Shown here: positions 8,027 to 16,999 of the stretch, one piece after another
Layout of the letters: every line of letters starts with the position of its first letter
Numbering within the stretch: the stretch's first letter is position 1
Assembly: GCF_002356335.1 (NCBI RefSeq)
Contig: NZ_AP018165.1
Location: 682,001-746,000 of the forward strand
Source of the DNA: [Mycobacterium] stephanolepidis
Lineage (GTDB): Bacteria > Actinomycetota > Actinomycetes > Mycobacteriales > Mycobacteriaceae
Direction of reading: 5' to 3'
Length of the DNA stretch: 64,000 nt
The notes under the pieces: generated by a model
The model's input: the letters and a program-made list of their open reading frames with translations, nothing else
Told to the model about the DNA's origin: nothing
Database searches by the model: none
Program-made: the position numbers and the translations under genes

Positions 8027-8500
8027 TCACTGAGCCGACGGTTGTGTGCGGCGAAAACGGGTGACGAGAGGGTACAGCTGGCAGCCCAGGCAGATGTCGA
8101 AGGCGGCGTTCAAGAAGGCGGCGCCCAACGCGAACGCCGTCGCGATCAAGCCGAGCAATGTGAGGCCGGTGGCGAACCCGATGGTTCCGACCGCGGCGAA
8201 GGTGAAGCCCAGCAGTTGGGCGAACTGCAGCGGCGGGATGGGCTCGCGTTCGGTCACCGGGCTCAGCCTGGGCTGAATCAGCGTCCGGAAGATCGTCCCG
8301 TAGGGGCCGCGATGCGGCCCGAGCAGCGCGCCGATCGCAAAGACCACCGCTTGAAGTCCCAGGATCACCGCGGCCGCCACCGGCGATACGGCAGATACCG
8401 CCAGGGTGATGATGAGAACAGTGGTGGTGACCCAGGCGACGAAGCGAGGTCCGCGAACGTCAACCTGAGTGATTGGGGGCGTTGAGTTGGCAGTGGTCAT
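8027..8500 (-). CDS. DUF4395 membrane protein
   Basis: A 157-residue integral membrane protein with about four hydrophobic segments (VTTTVLIITLAVSAV, AAVILGLQAVVFAIGAL, LLGFTFAAVGTIGFATGLTLLGL, and a following Ala-rich helix). The C-terminal FDICLGCQLY carries a CxxC pair typical of the DUF4395 family, which is often encoded next to rhodaneses and thioredoxins in actinobacteria. It is the first protein gene after the poly-Cys leader and starts 30 nt upstream of cysA. A role in sulfur or thiol transfer across the membrane is inferred. Confidence 0.85.
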   Translation of the reverse strand: MTTANSTPPITQVDVRGPRFVAWVTTTVLIITLAVSAVSPVAAAVILGLQAVVFAIGALLGPHRGPYGTIFRTLIQPRLSPVTEREPIPPLQFAQLLGFTFAAVGTIGFATGLTLLGLIATAFALGAAFLNAAFDICLGCQLYPLVTRFRRTQPSAQ

Positions 8501-8569
8501 GGGTTGTTGTGCTCCTAAGGGTGGCGGATATGGCTACACCTGTTACGGCACACTCGAAGGTGGCCGCGA

Positions 8570-8635
8570 TTAGCAGCAACAACAGCAGCAGCCCGCGACG
8601 CGGCACAGATCGACGGCGCGTCGTTTGGTGAGCAT
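8570..8635 (-). CDS. Poly-cysteine leader peptide (cysteine-responsive attenuator)
   Basis: On the minus strand ATG 8635 opens a 21-codon frame that begins MLTKRRAVDLCRVAG and ends in six consecutive Cys codons (TGC TGC TGT TGT TGC TGC) before TAA at 8570-8572. It sits between thiX and the DUF4395-cysA-sseC operon, 70 nt upstream of its first gene. Poly-Cys, often leaderless, short ORFs ahead of the same rhodanese operon have been described in mycobacteria as cysteine-responsive attenuators: ribosome stalling at low cysteine relieves repression downstream. The placement and composition fit that exactly. A GTG at 8656 is an alternative start. Confidence 0.85.
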   Translation of the reverse strand: MLTKRRAVDLCRVAGCCCCCC

Positions 8636-8666
8636 CGGCTCAAGGCGGGCTTGCACGGCGACGAGT

Positions 8667-9134
8667 TTACCCCGGCTGCGTCATGCCTTGCAGGGCAGTG
8701 CGCAGGTCCGCGGCCTTCGGCACTCCGGAGACCCGATATGCCTGCCGTCCGGTGGCATCGAAGATGAACGTGGTCGGCAGTGACAACACCGACAGGGCGC
8801 GGGCCGCGTCGGGGTTCGCGTCGATATCTACCTCTATGTGCGCCACCTCGGGCTGCTCGGCGGACACCTGGTCCACAACGCGACGAACCGCCGCGCAGGG
8901 GCCGCACCACACCGCGCTGAAGTGCACGATTGTCGGTCCGGTGGCGGAAAGCGCGATCCCGGGCGGGGCCTGCGCATCGTCCGTTCCGCCGGGGCCGGCG
9001 CGTAGCTTGCCGGCCTTGCTCTTGATGGCGACCGCGATGAGGCTCGACGCCAGCAGCGCGACCGCGATCGCAATGACCGCGGTCACAAGTGGCGATGAGC
9101 CGCTCGCCTGAAGAGCGGACAAACCTGACGTCAT
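8667..9134 (-). CDS. thiX: Membrane-anchored thioredoxin ThiX
   Basis: A 155-residue protein with one N-terminal transmembrane helix (about residues 15-38) and a thioredoxin domain facing outward or the membrane. The active site is WCGPC with cysteines 77 and 80; the cis-proline loop is LSLPTTFIF. It probably reduces or exchanges disulfides of envelope proteins. Its ATG overlaps the stop of lmeA (ATGA at 9131-9134), so they are coupled. Position equals Rv0816c. The last codons lie just upstream of the poly-Cys leader, so the promoter for the cysA operon may be inside this gene. Confidence 0.88.
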   Translation of the reverse strand: MTSGLSALQASGSSPLVTAVIAIAVALLASSLIAVAIKSKAGKLRAGPGGTDDAQAPPGIALSATGPTIVHFSAVWCGPCAAVRRVVDQVSAEQPEVAHIEVDIDANPDAARALSVLSLPTTFIFDATGRQAYRVSGVPKAADLRTALQGMTQPG

Positions 9135-9928
9135 GACTGCTTGAACGCGTCCAGGGAGATGGTTACTCCCTTGGCGATACCTTCGATGATCACATCTGAT
9201 CCACGTGCGCCGACCGTTGTTGGTTCGATGGCGAAGGGGAGCTTCTGCCGTGGGACCACCTTGGTGAACGCGGCGAATACACCTGCCTGCTGTTCCTCCG
9301 GCACGTCGCGGTCGGCCGTTCCCGGGCCCGTGACCACGGATGTGGCGACGAACTGAAGGTCTGTCTTGTCGCGTCCTCCGACGGAGACGTCGACGGACAC
9401 GGTCACCTTATGTTGGAAATCACCCGTCTTCGGGGTGCCGGTGAACAGCAGGCCGGTTCCGGTGGAGATGCCCGATTCGGTGGTGCCGCCGGTGGCGTCG
9501 TTCTGTTCTTTCGGAGGTGGTTCGACGGCGAGGTCGTTGATTCCCATGAATCGACCCAGGTGATTGGAGTCGATGATGATCCGGCTCTCTACCCGATCCA
9601 CACGCAGCGGCGAGTCCGGCCGTATCAACCAGGACGCCTGGGAGATATCGATGCCGTGCAGCGTGCCTTCCAGCGTTGCCTTACCCGTCTCCGCGTGGTC
9701 CACGCCGTGCGCCTTGATCTCAACTTCCTTGTACCGGTGCGCCAGAGCCTGGGGAATGAACGGGAACACCAAGATGGCGACGGACGGATCGGAGCTCAGA
9801 TTCGCCTCGGCGCGCAGGGTCCGGGACAGCCGGTATTCGGCGTAAATCGCAAATCCGAAATCGGTGCCGGTGGCCACGATTGCCAGTGCACATACCGCCG
9901 CGATAGTGGCGATCAGGGGTTTGCGCAT
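9131..9928 (-). CDS. lmeA: LmeA-like DUF2993 protein (mannan elongation factor)
   Basis: A 265-residue exported protein from ATG 9928: a hydrophobic N-terminal anchor/signal ([17 protein letters not shown]), then the DUF2993 body with [23 protein letters not shown] and a repeated beta pattern ending ITISLDAF-like. LmeA of M. smegmatis (Rv0817c orthologue) is a periplasmic phosphoinositide-binding protein needed for mannan elongation in lipomannan and lipoarabinomannan. Synteny (after thiX, opposite glnR) supports orthology. An in-frame upstream start at 10003 would add a charged, non-hydrophobic extension and is less likely. Confidence 0.82.
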   Translation of the reverse strand: MRKPLIATIAAVCALAIVATGTDFGFAIYAEYRLSRTLRAEANLSSDPSVAILVFPFIPQALAHRYKEVEIKAHGVDHAETGKATLEGTLHGIDISQASWLIRPDSPLRVDRVESRIIIDSNHLGRFMGINDLAVEPPPKEQNDATGGTTESGISTGTGLLFTGTPKTGDFQHKVTVSVDVSVGGRDKTDLQFVATSVVTGPGTADRDVPEEQQAGVFAAFTKVVPRQKLPFAIEPTTVGARGSDVIIEGIAKGVTISLDAFKQS

Positions 9929-10078
9929 CTGCACATTCTGGCGTACTCCCGCGCGTTCGCGATTCTCGGCCACGGACTGTTGGTGTTCACGCAAGCGCCT
10001 CATCCACGCTTACAAGCAGGTGGCGCGGTACATTATGGAACACCTGGAGACCGAAGCACCCGGGTGTTGGAGGGCTCG

Positions 10079-10885
10079 TTGGACCTGTTGCTGCTGACCG
10101 CTGACCCGAATCCGGACGCGGTGCTGCCGTCCTTGTCGCTGCTCGCCCATACCGTGCGACCGGTGCCCAGCGAGGTGTCCTCGCTGTTAGAGGCGGGCTC
10201 TGCCGACGTGGCGATCGTCGATGCGCGCACCGATCTGGCGTCGGCGCGCGGACTGTGCCGACTGCTGGGCGCGGCCGGATCCTCGGTTCCGGTGGTCGCC
10301 GTGGTCAACGAGGGCAGCCTGGTGGCAGTCAACGTCGACTGGGGTCTGGACGACATCCTGCTGCCCGGCACGGGTCCCGCCGAGATCGACGCGCGGCTGC
10401 GCCTGCTGGTGGGGCGCCGCGCGGGTGCGGTCAACGTGGAGAACGCCAGCAAGGTCGTGCTGGGCGAACTGGTCATCGATGAGGGCACGTACACCGCGCG
10501 GTTGCGTGGCCGCCCGCTCGACCTCACCTACAAGGAGTTCGAGCTGCTCAAGTACCTGGCGCAGCATGCCGGCCGGGTGTTCACCAGGGCCCAGCTGCTT
10601 CAGGAGGTGTGGGGATACGACTTCTTCGGCGGCACCCGCACCGTGGACGTCCATGTGCGACGGCTGCGCGCCAAGCTGGGCGGTGAGTACGAATCGCTCA
10701 TCGGTACCGTGCGCAATGTCGGTTACAAGGCGGTGCGCCCGCCACGCGCGAAGGGCGATGCCGGCGGATCCGAGAGCGCCGGTGCCGTGGACCCTGACGG
10801 CGACGCGGAACTGGACAACGACGTGGATGATGACGGCGCCGATGAAGACTTCACCGCCGAACCTGGGGCGCGCAACGCGGGCTGA
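10079..10885 (+). CDS. glnR: GlnR-like OmpR-family transcriptional regulator
   Basis: About 268 residues from TTG 10079 (mature start [17 protein letters not shown], matching mycobacterial GlnR proteins, which begin just before this segment). The N-terminal receiver-like domain keeps a conserved Asp in VDARTDL but lacks the full acidic pocket of phosphorylated receivers. The C-terminal winged helix is well conserved ([19 protein letters not shown], then [15 protein letters not shown] and VRNVGYKAV). GlnR controls nitrogen assimilation in actinobacteria without a cognate kinase. The last 40 residues are an acidic disordered tail. It is upstream of mshD, as Rv0818 is. Confidence 0.88.
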   Translation: MDLLLLTADPNPDAVLPSLSLLAHTVRPVPSEVSSLLEAGSADVAIVDARTDLASARGLCRLLGAAGSSVPVVAVVNEGSLVAVNVDWGLDDILLPGTGPAEIDARLRLLVGRRAGAVNVENASKVVLGELVIDEGTYTARLRGRPLDLTYKEFELLKYLAQHAGRVFTRAQLLQEVWGYDFFGGTRTVDVHVRRLRAKLGGEYESLIGTVRNVGYKAVRPPRAKGDAGGSESAGAVDPDGDAELDNDVDDDGADEDFTAEPGARNAG

Positions 10886-10905
10886 ATCACGACTAGCGTG
10901 ACGGT

Positions 10906-11799
10906 ATGACCGAATGGGTCCCGCTTCTTGATGATCAGCGCCAATTGCAGATACGTGAGTTGATTGTCGAGGCCACCCGCGTCGACGGCATTGCCCCGGT
11001 GGGGCAACAGGTGCTGTGGGAGCTGCGTGGAACCGGGGCCAAGCATCTGGTCGCCGAGGACGGTGACGATGTGGCGGGGTACCTGAATTTGGTGCTGCCC
11101 GAGGAGGCGGCCGCCGACGAGAATGCCACGGCGATGGCCGAATTGGTGGTTGCGCCAGGGGCGCGACGGCGCGGAATCGGTTCGGCGATGATTCGGCAAG
11201 CCCTCGCTGAGGGCGGCGACAGCACCCGTGTCTGGGCGCACGGCGACCTCCCGCCCGCCCGGGCACTGGCCGACGCGCTCGGGCTGGTCGCGTTGCGGCG
11301 ACTGCACCAGATGCGCCGCCCGCTGGCCGATCTGCCCGCCATCTCCGCCGATGCGAGTGTTGTCATCCGTCATTACGCTGGGCCACAAGATGATTCGGAT
11401 ATTCTGCAGGTCAATAATGCCGCGTTCTCCTGGCATCCGGAGCAGGGAGGATGGGGTCAGCACGATCTGTCCGCCCGGTTTGCCGAACCGTGGTTCGATC
11501 CGGGTGGATTGTTCCTCGCACATGATGCGCAGACGGGCGATCTTCTCGGGTTTCATTGGACCAAAACGCATTTGGACAAGCCCGGAGTGGGCGAGGTATA
11601 CGTCGTCGGCGTTGACCCCGCCGCGCAGGGCCGGGGACTGGGCCATCTGCTGACTTTGGTGGGGCTGCACCACCTGGCTGATGCCGGTCTGAGCACCGTG
11701 TTGCTGTACGTCGAGTCGGACAATGGCGCGGCGCTGCGGACATATGAGCGGCTGGGATTTGCGGTATTCCACACCGACGCTGCATACGGTCGGGTCTGA
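10906..11799 (+). CDS. mshD: Mycothiol synthase MshD
   Basis: A 297-residue protein built of two GNAT acetyltransferase domains. The first has the acetyl-CoA loop VAPGARRRGIGSAMI; the second has VGVDPAAQGRGLGHLLT, and residues such as LYVESDN and AVFHTD near the end match MshD. It acetylates Cys-GlcN-Ins with acetyl-CoA, the last step of mycothiol synthesis in the cytosol. Starts at ATG 10906, 20 nt after glnR. Position agrees with Rv0819. Confidence 0.95.
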   Translation: MTEWVPLLDDQRQLQIRELIVEATRVDGIAPVGQQVLWELRGTGAKHLVAEDGDDVAGYLNLVLPEEAAADENATAMAELVVAPGARRRGIGSAMIRQALAEGGDSTRVWAHGDLPPARALADALGLVALRRLHQMRRPLADLPAISADASVVIRHYAGPQDDSDILQVNNAAFSWHPEQGGWGQHDLSARFAEPWFDPGGLFLAHDAQTGDLLGFHWTKTHLDKPGVGEVYVVGVDPAAQGRGLGHLLTLVGLHHLADAGLSTVLLYVESDNGAALRTYERLGFAVFHTDAAYGRV

Positions 11800-11843
11800 C
11801 AAGGCTTTTACCTGCGATAACGACCGGACTGTCAAGTCTGTGA

Positions 11844-11860
11844 GTTCACTTTCCGTTCAC
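11844..11860 (+). promoter_or_regulatory. PHO box (RegX3-type site) upstream of pstS
   Basis: Direct repeat GTTCAC (11844-11849), 5-nt spacer, GTTCAC (11855-11860), an 11-bp period on the + strand, about 110 nt ahead of the pstS start. RegX3 binds this kind of repeat in mycobacteria and switches on pst genes in low phosphate. A second such box precedes phoU at 17722-17738. Confidence 0.75.
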
Positions 11861-11967
11861 CTGCGGTCGGGTGCCCGTCCATCGTCTGCCTTTAGTTTCC
11901 GGGGTGCGCGTAGAAGATCCACCCCCATCACCCGTCTTCCCATCATTCATGCGAGAAAGCGAGAGCC

Positions 11968-13107
11968 GTGAACCTCAAGGCCGTGAATCTTAAGAGCACC
12001 GGCACCACGATCTTCGCGGCAGCCGCCGCGGTCGCCTTGACCGCCGGCCTCGCCGCCTGCGGTAGCGACAACACCACCGGAGGCTCCTCCTCGAGCGCGT
12101 CGGGCGCTGCTTCCGGTTCGGGCGAGTGTGCGGGCAAGGCCAAGCTGAGCGCCGAGGGCTCCTCGGCCCAGAAGAACGCCTTCGACATCTTCGCCAACGA
12201 GTACTCGACCGCGTGCTCCGGCAAGTCGATCAACTACAACCCCACCGGCTCGGGCAAGGGGCGCGATAACTTCATCGCCGGACAGGTCGACATCGGCGGC
12301 TCCGACTCGGCGCTGTCCGAAGAAGAAGCGGGCAAGGCAAAGGAGCGTTGCGGCGGCAACGAGGCATGGAACCTGCCCGTCGTCTTCGGACCAATTGCCT
12401 TGGCGTACAACGTTCCCGGTGTCGACAAGCTGGTTCTGAACGCGGATGCGGCCGCCAAGATCTTCACCGGCGCCATCACCGCCTGGAACGACCCGGCCAT
12501 CGCCGCCCTCAACCCGGGCGTGACGCTGCCGGACACCAAGGTCACCCCCGTGTACCGCAAGGACAAATCCGGTACCAGCGAGAACTTTGGCAAGTACCTC
12601 ACCACCGCGGCCCCGGAGAGCTGGACCAAGGGCAGCAGTGGCACCTGGGAGGGGGGCGCCGGTGAGAGCGCCGAGAAGTCTTCGGGTGTGGCCGAGAAGG
12701 TCAAGGCTCTGCCCGGTGCCATCACCTACGTGGAGAAGGGCTACGCCGACGACCTGAAGATGCCGTACGCCCAGATCGACAGCGGTGCCGGCGCCGTCGC
12801 ACTGACCCCGGAGACCGCCGCCGCCTCGGTGGAGACCGCCAAGTTCGCGGGCGAGGGCAATGACCTCAAGCTGGACCTGGCCTCGATCTACGGGACCAAG
12901 ACCGCGGGCGCCTACCCGATCGTGCTGGCCACCTACGAGATCGTCTGCTCCAAGGGCTACAAGGACGCCGACGTCGCCGCCGCGGTGAAGTCGTTCCTGA
13001 CGGTCGCGGTGAACCAGGGCCAGAAGGGTCTGGCCGATGTCGGCTACGCCCCGCTGCCCACGCAGTTCAAGTCCCGTCTGGAGACGGCCATCAAGGCGCT
13101 CTCCTAG
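11968..13107 (+). CDS. pstS: Phosphate-binding lipoprotein PstS
   Basis: A 379-residue lipoprotein beginning at GTG 11968. The lipobox LAAC places the lipidated cysteine at residue 31, followed by a Ser/Gly-rich linker. Phosphate-binding hallmarks are present: GSSAQKNAFDIFANEY, NPTGSGKGRDNFIAGQVDIGGSDSAL, and YRKDKSGTSENF. It captures phosphate outside the membrane and delivers it to PstC-PstA-PstB, encoded next. Preceded by a PHO box. A hairpin separates it from pstC and probably keeps its mRNA more abundant. Confidence 0.95.
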   Translation: MNLKAVNLKSTGTTIFAAAAAVALTAGLAACGSDNTTGGSSSSASGAASGSGECAGKAKLSAEGSSAQKNAFDIFANEYSTACSGKSINYNPTGSGKGRDNFIAGQVDIGGSDSALSEEEAGKAKERCGGNEAWNLPVVFGPIALAYNVPGVDKLVLNADAAAKIFTGAITAWNDPAIAALNPGVTLPDTKVTPVYRKDKSGTSENFGKYLTTAAPESWTKGSSGTWEGGAGESAEKSSGVAEKVKALPGAITYVEKGYADDLKMPYAQIDSGAGAVALTPETAAASVETAKFAGEGNDLKLDLASIYGTKTAGAYPIVLATYEIVCSKGYKDADVAAAVKSFLTVAVNQGQKGLADVGYAPLPTQFKSRLETAIKALS

Positions 13108-13117
13108 CAGCTGATTC

Positions 13118-13155
13118 GTCCCCACCCGGTGAGCCTTGGTGACCCGGGTGGGGAC
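13118..13155 (+). terminator. pstS-pstC intergenic hairpin, probable partial terminator
   Basis: GTCCCCACCCGGT (13118-13130) pairs with ACCCGGGTGGGGAC (13142-13155) with one bulged base and an 11-nt loop. Lying 10 nt after the pstS stop and without a U tract, it likely terminates part of the transcripts or protects the pstS 3' end, giving excess binding protein over permease. Confidence 0.6.
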
Positions 13156-13185
13156 GTACCATCAACGACATAGACAGCGAGTTCA

Positions 13186-14262
13186 ATGAGCAGCCAGACC
13201 AGCGGGATCGATCCCGTGGGGGTAGCGCGTCCGGCGGGTCTTGACGGATCGGTCTTCGAGGAGAAGCCACAACCCATGAGCGACGAGGGCGACCATCAGC
13301 CACCCGCCAAGTCCACCAATACGGCCACCAAGACGGTCACCCGTCCCGGCGACCGCATCTTCTCCGGACTCGCCAAGGGGTCAGGTGTATTCGTTGTCGC
13401 GCTCATCGGTCTGGTGGCTGTATTCCTGATCCTGCGCGCTGTGCCGGCGCTGAGTAACGACGACGAGAACTTCTTCCTCTACAACGGGCCGTGGCGCACC
13501 GACGACACGGCGCACATGCAGTTCGGTGTGCTCGATCTGTTCCAGGTCACGGTCTTCGTCTCGGTTTTCGCGCTGTTACTCGCCATGCCGGTGGCTCTCG
13601 GCATCGCGATCTACCTGACCGAGTACGCACCCGCGCGGGTGCGTGGGCCGCTTTCCTACGTCATCGACCTGCTGGCCGCGGTGCCGTCCATCGTCTACGG
13701 TCTGTGGGGCATCTACGTACTGGCACCGGCGATCGCGCCGCTTGCCCTGTGGCTCAACAGGAACCTCGGGTTCATCCCGCTCTTCGCCGACAGTCCCGTG
13801 AACATCGGAGGCGGCGGCAACCTGTTCACCGGTGGCATTGTGCTGGCGGTGATGATCCTGCCGATCATCGCGGCCGTGACGCGCGAGGTCTTCATCCAGA
13901 CCCCCAAGGGGCAGATCGAGGCCGCGCTCGCGTTGGGTGCCACCAAATGGGAGGTGGTGCGTACCACCATCATTCCGTTCGGTACCTCCGGATACATCAG
14001 CGGTTCCATGCTGGGGCTCGGCCGTGCACTGGGCGAGACCATTGCGCTGATGCTGATCCTGTCGGGCACCTCGGTGGCGTTCGGATGGTCGCTGTTCGAC
14101 AGTGGAAGCACCTTTGCAACTCATATCGCTTCCAACGCATCGGAATTCAACAATGAGCTGGAGGCCGGCGCATACATCGCAGCCGGACTGGTGCTGTTCG
14201 TGCTGACATTCCTGGTGAACTCGGCGGCCCGAGCCGTCGTCGGCGGAAAGGGCCGGGCATGA
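13186..14262 (+). CDS. pstC: Phosphate ABC transporter permease PstC
   Basis: Up to 358 residues. After a disordered N-terminus the protein has about six transmembrane helices (first at GVFVVALIGLVAVFLIL), a conserved LTEYAP segment, and the EAA cytoplasmic loop EAALALGATKWEVVRTTIIPFGTSGYISGSMLGLGRALGE, which contacts PstB. With PstA it forms the phosphate channel. ATG 13186 is taken as start; ATG 13276 also gives a full transporter and follows GAGGAG at a longer spacing. The stop overlaps the start of pstA (ATGA). Confidence 0.93.
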   Translation: MSSQTSGIDPVGVARPAGLDGSVFEEKPQPMSDEGDHQPPAKSTNTATKTVTRPGDRIFSGLAKGSGVFVVALIGLVAVFLILRAVPALSNDDENFFLYNGPWRTDDTAHMQFGVLDLFQVTVFVSVFALLLAMPVALGIAIYLTEYAPARVRGPLSYVIDLLAAVPSIVYGLWGIYVLAPAIAPLALWLNRNLGFIPLFADSPVNIGGGGNLFTGGIVLAVMILPIIAAVTREVFIQTPKGQIEAALALGATKWEVVRTTIIPFGTSGYISGSMLGLGRALGETIALMLILSGTSVAFGWSLFDSGSTFATHIASNASEFNNELEAGAYIAAGLVLFVLTFLVNSAARAVVGGKGRA

Positions 14263-15167
14263 CCGCGACTCTCGACAGGCCTGTGAAGGAACCCGCCTTC
14301 CATCCGCTCTCGGGCAGGCGCAAGGCCACCAACGCTCTTGCCACGGTCTTGGTCTCGGCCGCGGTGCTGATCGCCCTGATCCCACTGGTGTGGGTGCTGT
14401 ACACGGTGTTCGATCGTGGATTCAGTGCCATCCTCAGTGCGGACTGGTGGTTCAAATCGCAGAACATGATGACCAACCGGATCGCGGGCGGCGGCGCCTA
14501 TCACGCCATCGTGGGCACGCTGTTCCAAGGTCTGTTCTGTGCGATCATCTCGGTGCCCATCGGCATTTTCGTGGCCATCTACCTGGTCGAGTACGGTGCC
14601 AACTCCCGGTTGGCCAAGCTCACCACTTTCATGGTCGACATCTTGACCGGTGTGCCGTCCATCGTGGCTGCGCTGTTCATCTACGCCCTGTGGGTGGCCA
14701 CGCTCGGGCTGCCGCGGTCCGGTCTTGCGGTCTCGCTGGCTTTGGTGCTGCTGATGATTCCGGTGGTGGTGCGTTCCTCGGAGGAAATGCTCAAGATCGT
14801 CCCGAATGATCTGCGCGAGGCCTCCTTTGCGCTGGGCGTGCCCAAATGGAAGACCATCGCGCGCATCGTGCTGCCGACCGCACTCTCGGGTGTGGTCACC
14901 GGTGTGATGCTGGCGCTGGCACGCGTCATGGGCGAGACCGCGCCGCTGCTCGTGCTCGTCGGTTACAGCAAGCTGATCAACTACGACATGTTCGGCGGAG
15001 AGATGGCCTCGCTGCCGGGCATGATGCTCGATCAGCGCAGTGGTTCGGTGGTGGGCCTTGCCGAGTCCCGGCTCTGGGGCGCCGCTCTCACCCTCATCTT
15101 GTTGGTCGCGATTCTCAACGTGGTCGCCAAACTCATTTCGCGTTTCTTCGCGCCCAAAAAGGTCTAG
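14259..15167 (+). CDS. pstA: Phosphate ABC transporter permease PstA
   Basis: A 302-residue permease with six predicted membrane helices, [15 protein letters not shown] after helix 2, and the EAA loop [46 protein letters not shown]. Partner of PstC in high-affinity phosphate uptake. Its ATG (14259) overlaps the pstC stop by 4 nt, and pstB begins 10 nt after its end, so the three are translated together. Confidence 0.94.
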   Translation: MTATLDRPVKEPAFHPLSGRRKATNALATVLVSAAVLIALIPLVWVLYTVFDRGFSAILSADWWFKSQNMMTNRIAGGGAYHAIVGTLFQGLFCAIISVPIGIFVAIYLVEYGANSRLAKLTTFMVDILTGVPSIVAALFIYALWVATLGLPRSGLAVSLALVLLMIPVVVRSSEEMLKIVPNDLREASFALGVPKWKTIARIVLPTALSGVVTGVMLALARVMGETAPLLVLVGYSKLINYDMFGGEMASLPGMMLDQRSGSVVGLAESRLWGAALTLILLVAILNVVAKLISRFFAPKKV

Positions 15168-15177
15168 GAAGGTAGTC

Positions 15178-15954
15178 ATGGCCAAGCGTCTCGATCTCAA
15201 GGACGTCAACATCTACTACGGCAAGTTTCACGCCGTGCAAGATGTCGCGCTGTCGGTTCCGCCTCGCAGCGTGACGGCGTTCATCGGCCCGTCCGGTTGC
15301 GGCAAGTCGACGGTGCTGCGCACTCTCAACCGGATGCACGAGGTGACACCGGGTGCCCGTGTCGAGGGTTCGGTGCTGCTCGATGGAGCTGACATCTACG
15401 GTTCCGGGGTTGATCCGGTATCGGTGCGTAAGACCATCGGCATGGTTTTTCAGCGGCCAAATCCGTTCCCCACCATGTCGATTCGTGACAACGTGGTTGC
15501 CGGCCTGCGGTTGCAGGGTGTGCGCAGCAAGAAGACACTTGACGAGGTCGCCGAGCGCTCACTGCAGGGCGCCAACCTATGGAACGAGGTCAAGGACCGT
15601 CTCGACCGCCCGGGTGGCGGGCTTTCCGGTGGTCAGCAGCAGCGTCTGTGCATCGCCCGGGCCATCGCCGTGCAGCCGGATGTGCTGCTGATGGACGAGC
15701 CGTGCTCGGCCTTGGACCCCATCTCCACGCTGGCCATCGAGGATCTGATCTCCGAGCTCAAGCAAGAGTTCACCATCGTCATCGTCACCCACAACATGCA
15801 GCAGGCCGCTCGCGTCAGCGATCAGACCGCGTTCTTCAACCTGGAGGCCGCCGGCAAGCCGGGCATGCTGGTGGAAATCGATGACACCGAGAAGATCTTC
15901 TCCAACCCCAGTCAGAAGGCCACCGAGGACTACATCTCCGGTCGCTTCGGCTGA
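15178..15954 (+). CDS. pstB: Phosphate ABC transporter ATPase PstB (PhoT)
   Basis: A 258-residue ATPase. Walker A is GPSGCGKST (about residues 38-46), the Q loop lies in [12 protein letters not shown], the signature is LSGGQQQR, Walker B is [13 protein letters not shown] and the switch His is in VTHNMQQA. It drives phosphate import through PstC-PstA. ATG 15178 has a ribosome-binding sequence AGGAAGG ahead of it. Last gene of the pst operon; an imperfect long inverted repeat follows at 15973-16034. Confidence 0.95.
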   Translation: MAKRLDLKDVNIYYGKFHAVQDVALSVPPRSVTAFIGPSGCGKSTVLRTLNRMHEVTPGARVEGSVLLDGADIYGSGVDPVSVRKTIGMVFQRPNPFPTMSIRDNVVAGLRLQGVRSKKTLDEVAERSLQGANLWNEVKDRLDRPGGGLSGGQQQRLCIARAIAVQPDVLLMDEPCSALDPISTLAIEDLISELKQEFTIVIVTHNMQQAARVSDQTAFFNLEAAGKPGMLVEIDDTEKIFSNPSQKATEDYISGRFG

Positions 15955-15972
15955 TCCAGATCGCACGATTGG

Positions 15973-16034
15973 CGCCGAGTCTGCATCTCACGACGGTTTT
16001 GTGCCTCGAGACGCCGTGAGACGCAGACTCGGCG
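15973..16034. repeat. 23-bp imperfect inverted repeat downstream of pstB
   Basis: Arms 15973-15995 and 16012-16034 share CGCCGAGTCTGC, then R TCTCACG R CG, with two purine differences, around a 16-nt loop. It probably ends the pst operon. The GAGTCTGCGTCTCACGGC-like core has the look of a dispersed intergenic repeat, which a genome search would settle. Confidence 0.6.
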
Positions 16035-16068
16035 GAATACCTCGGGCCGTGCCGCTGTCTTAGTCGGC

Positions 16069-16995
16069 ATGACTAAGGCAGTGCAGTTCGACCAGTACGG
16101 CGATATCGACGTCCTTCAGGTGCGTGAGGTACCGCGTCCGGTACCTGGGCCCACTGATGTGCTTGTGCAGGTGCGGGCGGCGGGAATCAACCCCGGCGAG
16201 GCGAAGATCCGTACCGGGGTGCTGCACGATCGGTTCCCTGCGACCTTCCCCTCCGGGCAGGGCAGCGACCTGGCAGGTGTCGTGGTGGAGGTTGGCCACA
16301 GCGTGGCGCGTTTTGCACCAGGGGACGAGGTGTTCGGCTATACCGACGATCGGGCCAGTCACGCGGAGTTCGTCGTCGTTCCGGCGAGCCAGCTGGTGAC
16401 CAAGCCCGAGAGTCTGTCGTGGGAGGTGGCGGGCAGCCTCTTCGTCGCGGGTACCACCGCCTACGCCGCGGTCGGCTCGGTTGATCTGGCTCCGGGCGAC
16501 GTGGTGGCCGTTTCCGGCGCGGCGGGGGGAGTGGGCACGATCGCCGTGCAGCTCGCCAAGGCCGCTGGTGCGACCGTGATCGGTATCGCCGGGCCGGGTA
16601 ACGACGAGTGGCTGACCGCGCACGGCGTCATCCCGGTCAACTATGGCGACGGGCTGGCAGACCGCATCAAGGCAGCAGCGCCCGAGGGGCGGGTCGACGC
16701 CTTCCTCGACCTCTTCGGTGGCGGCTACGTGGAGCTGGCGCTCAACGAGCTTGGAGTGGAGCTGCGGCGAATCGACACCATCATCGATTTCGCGGCGATC
16801 GAGCGATACGGCGTGCAAAGTGTGGGAAACGCCGAAGGCGCCTCCGCGCAGGTGCTTGCGGAGCTGGCCGCACTGATTGTCGACGGAAAGCTGGATGTGA
16901 TTGTCGCGCAGACATTTCCGTTGGACGAGGTGCGCGGCGCGTACGAACTTCTAGAGCGGCAGCACACCCGGGGAAAGATCGTTTTGGTGCCGTAG
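16069..16995 (+). CDS. Zinc-independent quinone oxidoreductase (MDR family)
   Basis: A 308-residue NADPH-dependent oxidoreductase of the medium-chain superfamily. It starts MTKAVQFDQYGDIDVLQVREVP, has the GroES-like N-terminal domain with AGINPGEAKIRTG and GSDLAGVV, and the nucleotide-binding motif SGAAGGVGTIAVQLAKAAGA. No structural zinc-site cysteines are seen, consistent with the QOR subgroup that reduces quinones or enals. It converges on phoU with only 4 nt between stops and shows no functional tie to phosphate uptake. Confidence 0.85.
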   Translation: MTKAVQFDQYGDIDVLQVREVPRPVPGPTDVLVQVRAAGINPGEAKIRTGVLHDRFPATFPSGQGSDLAGVVVEVGHSVARFAPGDEVFGYTDDRASHAEFVVVPASQLVTKPESLSWEVAGSLFVAGTTAYAAVGSVDLAPGDVVAVSGAAGGVGTIAVQLAKAAGATVIGIAGPGNDEWLTAHGVIPVNYGDGLADRIKAAAPEGRVDAFLDLFGGGYVELALNELGVELRRIDTIIDFAAIERYGVQSVGNAEGASAQVLAELAALIVDGKLDVIVAQTFPLDEVRGAYELLERQHTRGKIVLVP

Positions 16996-16999
16996 CCGC

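Noticed and set aside
8515..8910. Long minus-strand frame over the poly-Cys leader and thiX
   Set aside because: It is an Arg/Gly-rich shadow of thiX in another frame; thiX and the poly-Cys peptide explain the region.
10187..11835. Two long minus-strand frames opposite glnR and mshD
   Set aside because: Both are complements of well-conserved genes and have no recognisable domains.
14121..15212. 363-codon minus-strand frame opposite pstA
   Set aside because: His/Asp/Gln/Arg-rich translation typical of the complement of a GC-rich gene, with no domain; pstA on the plus strand is certain.
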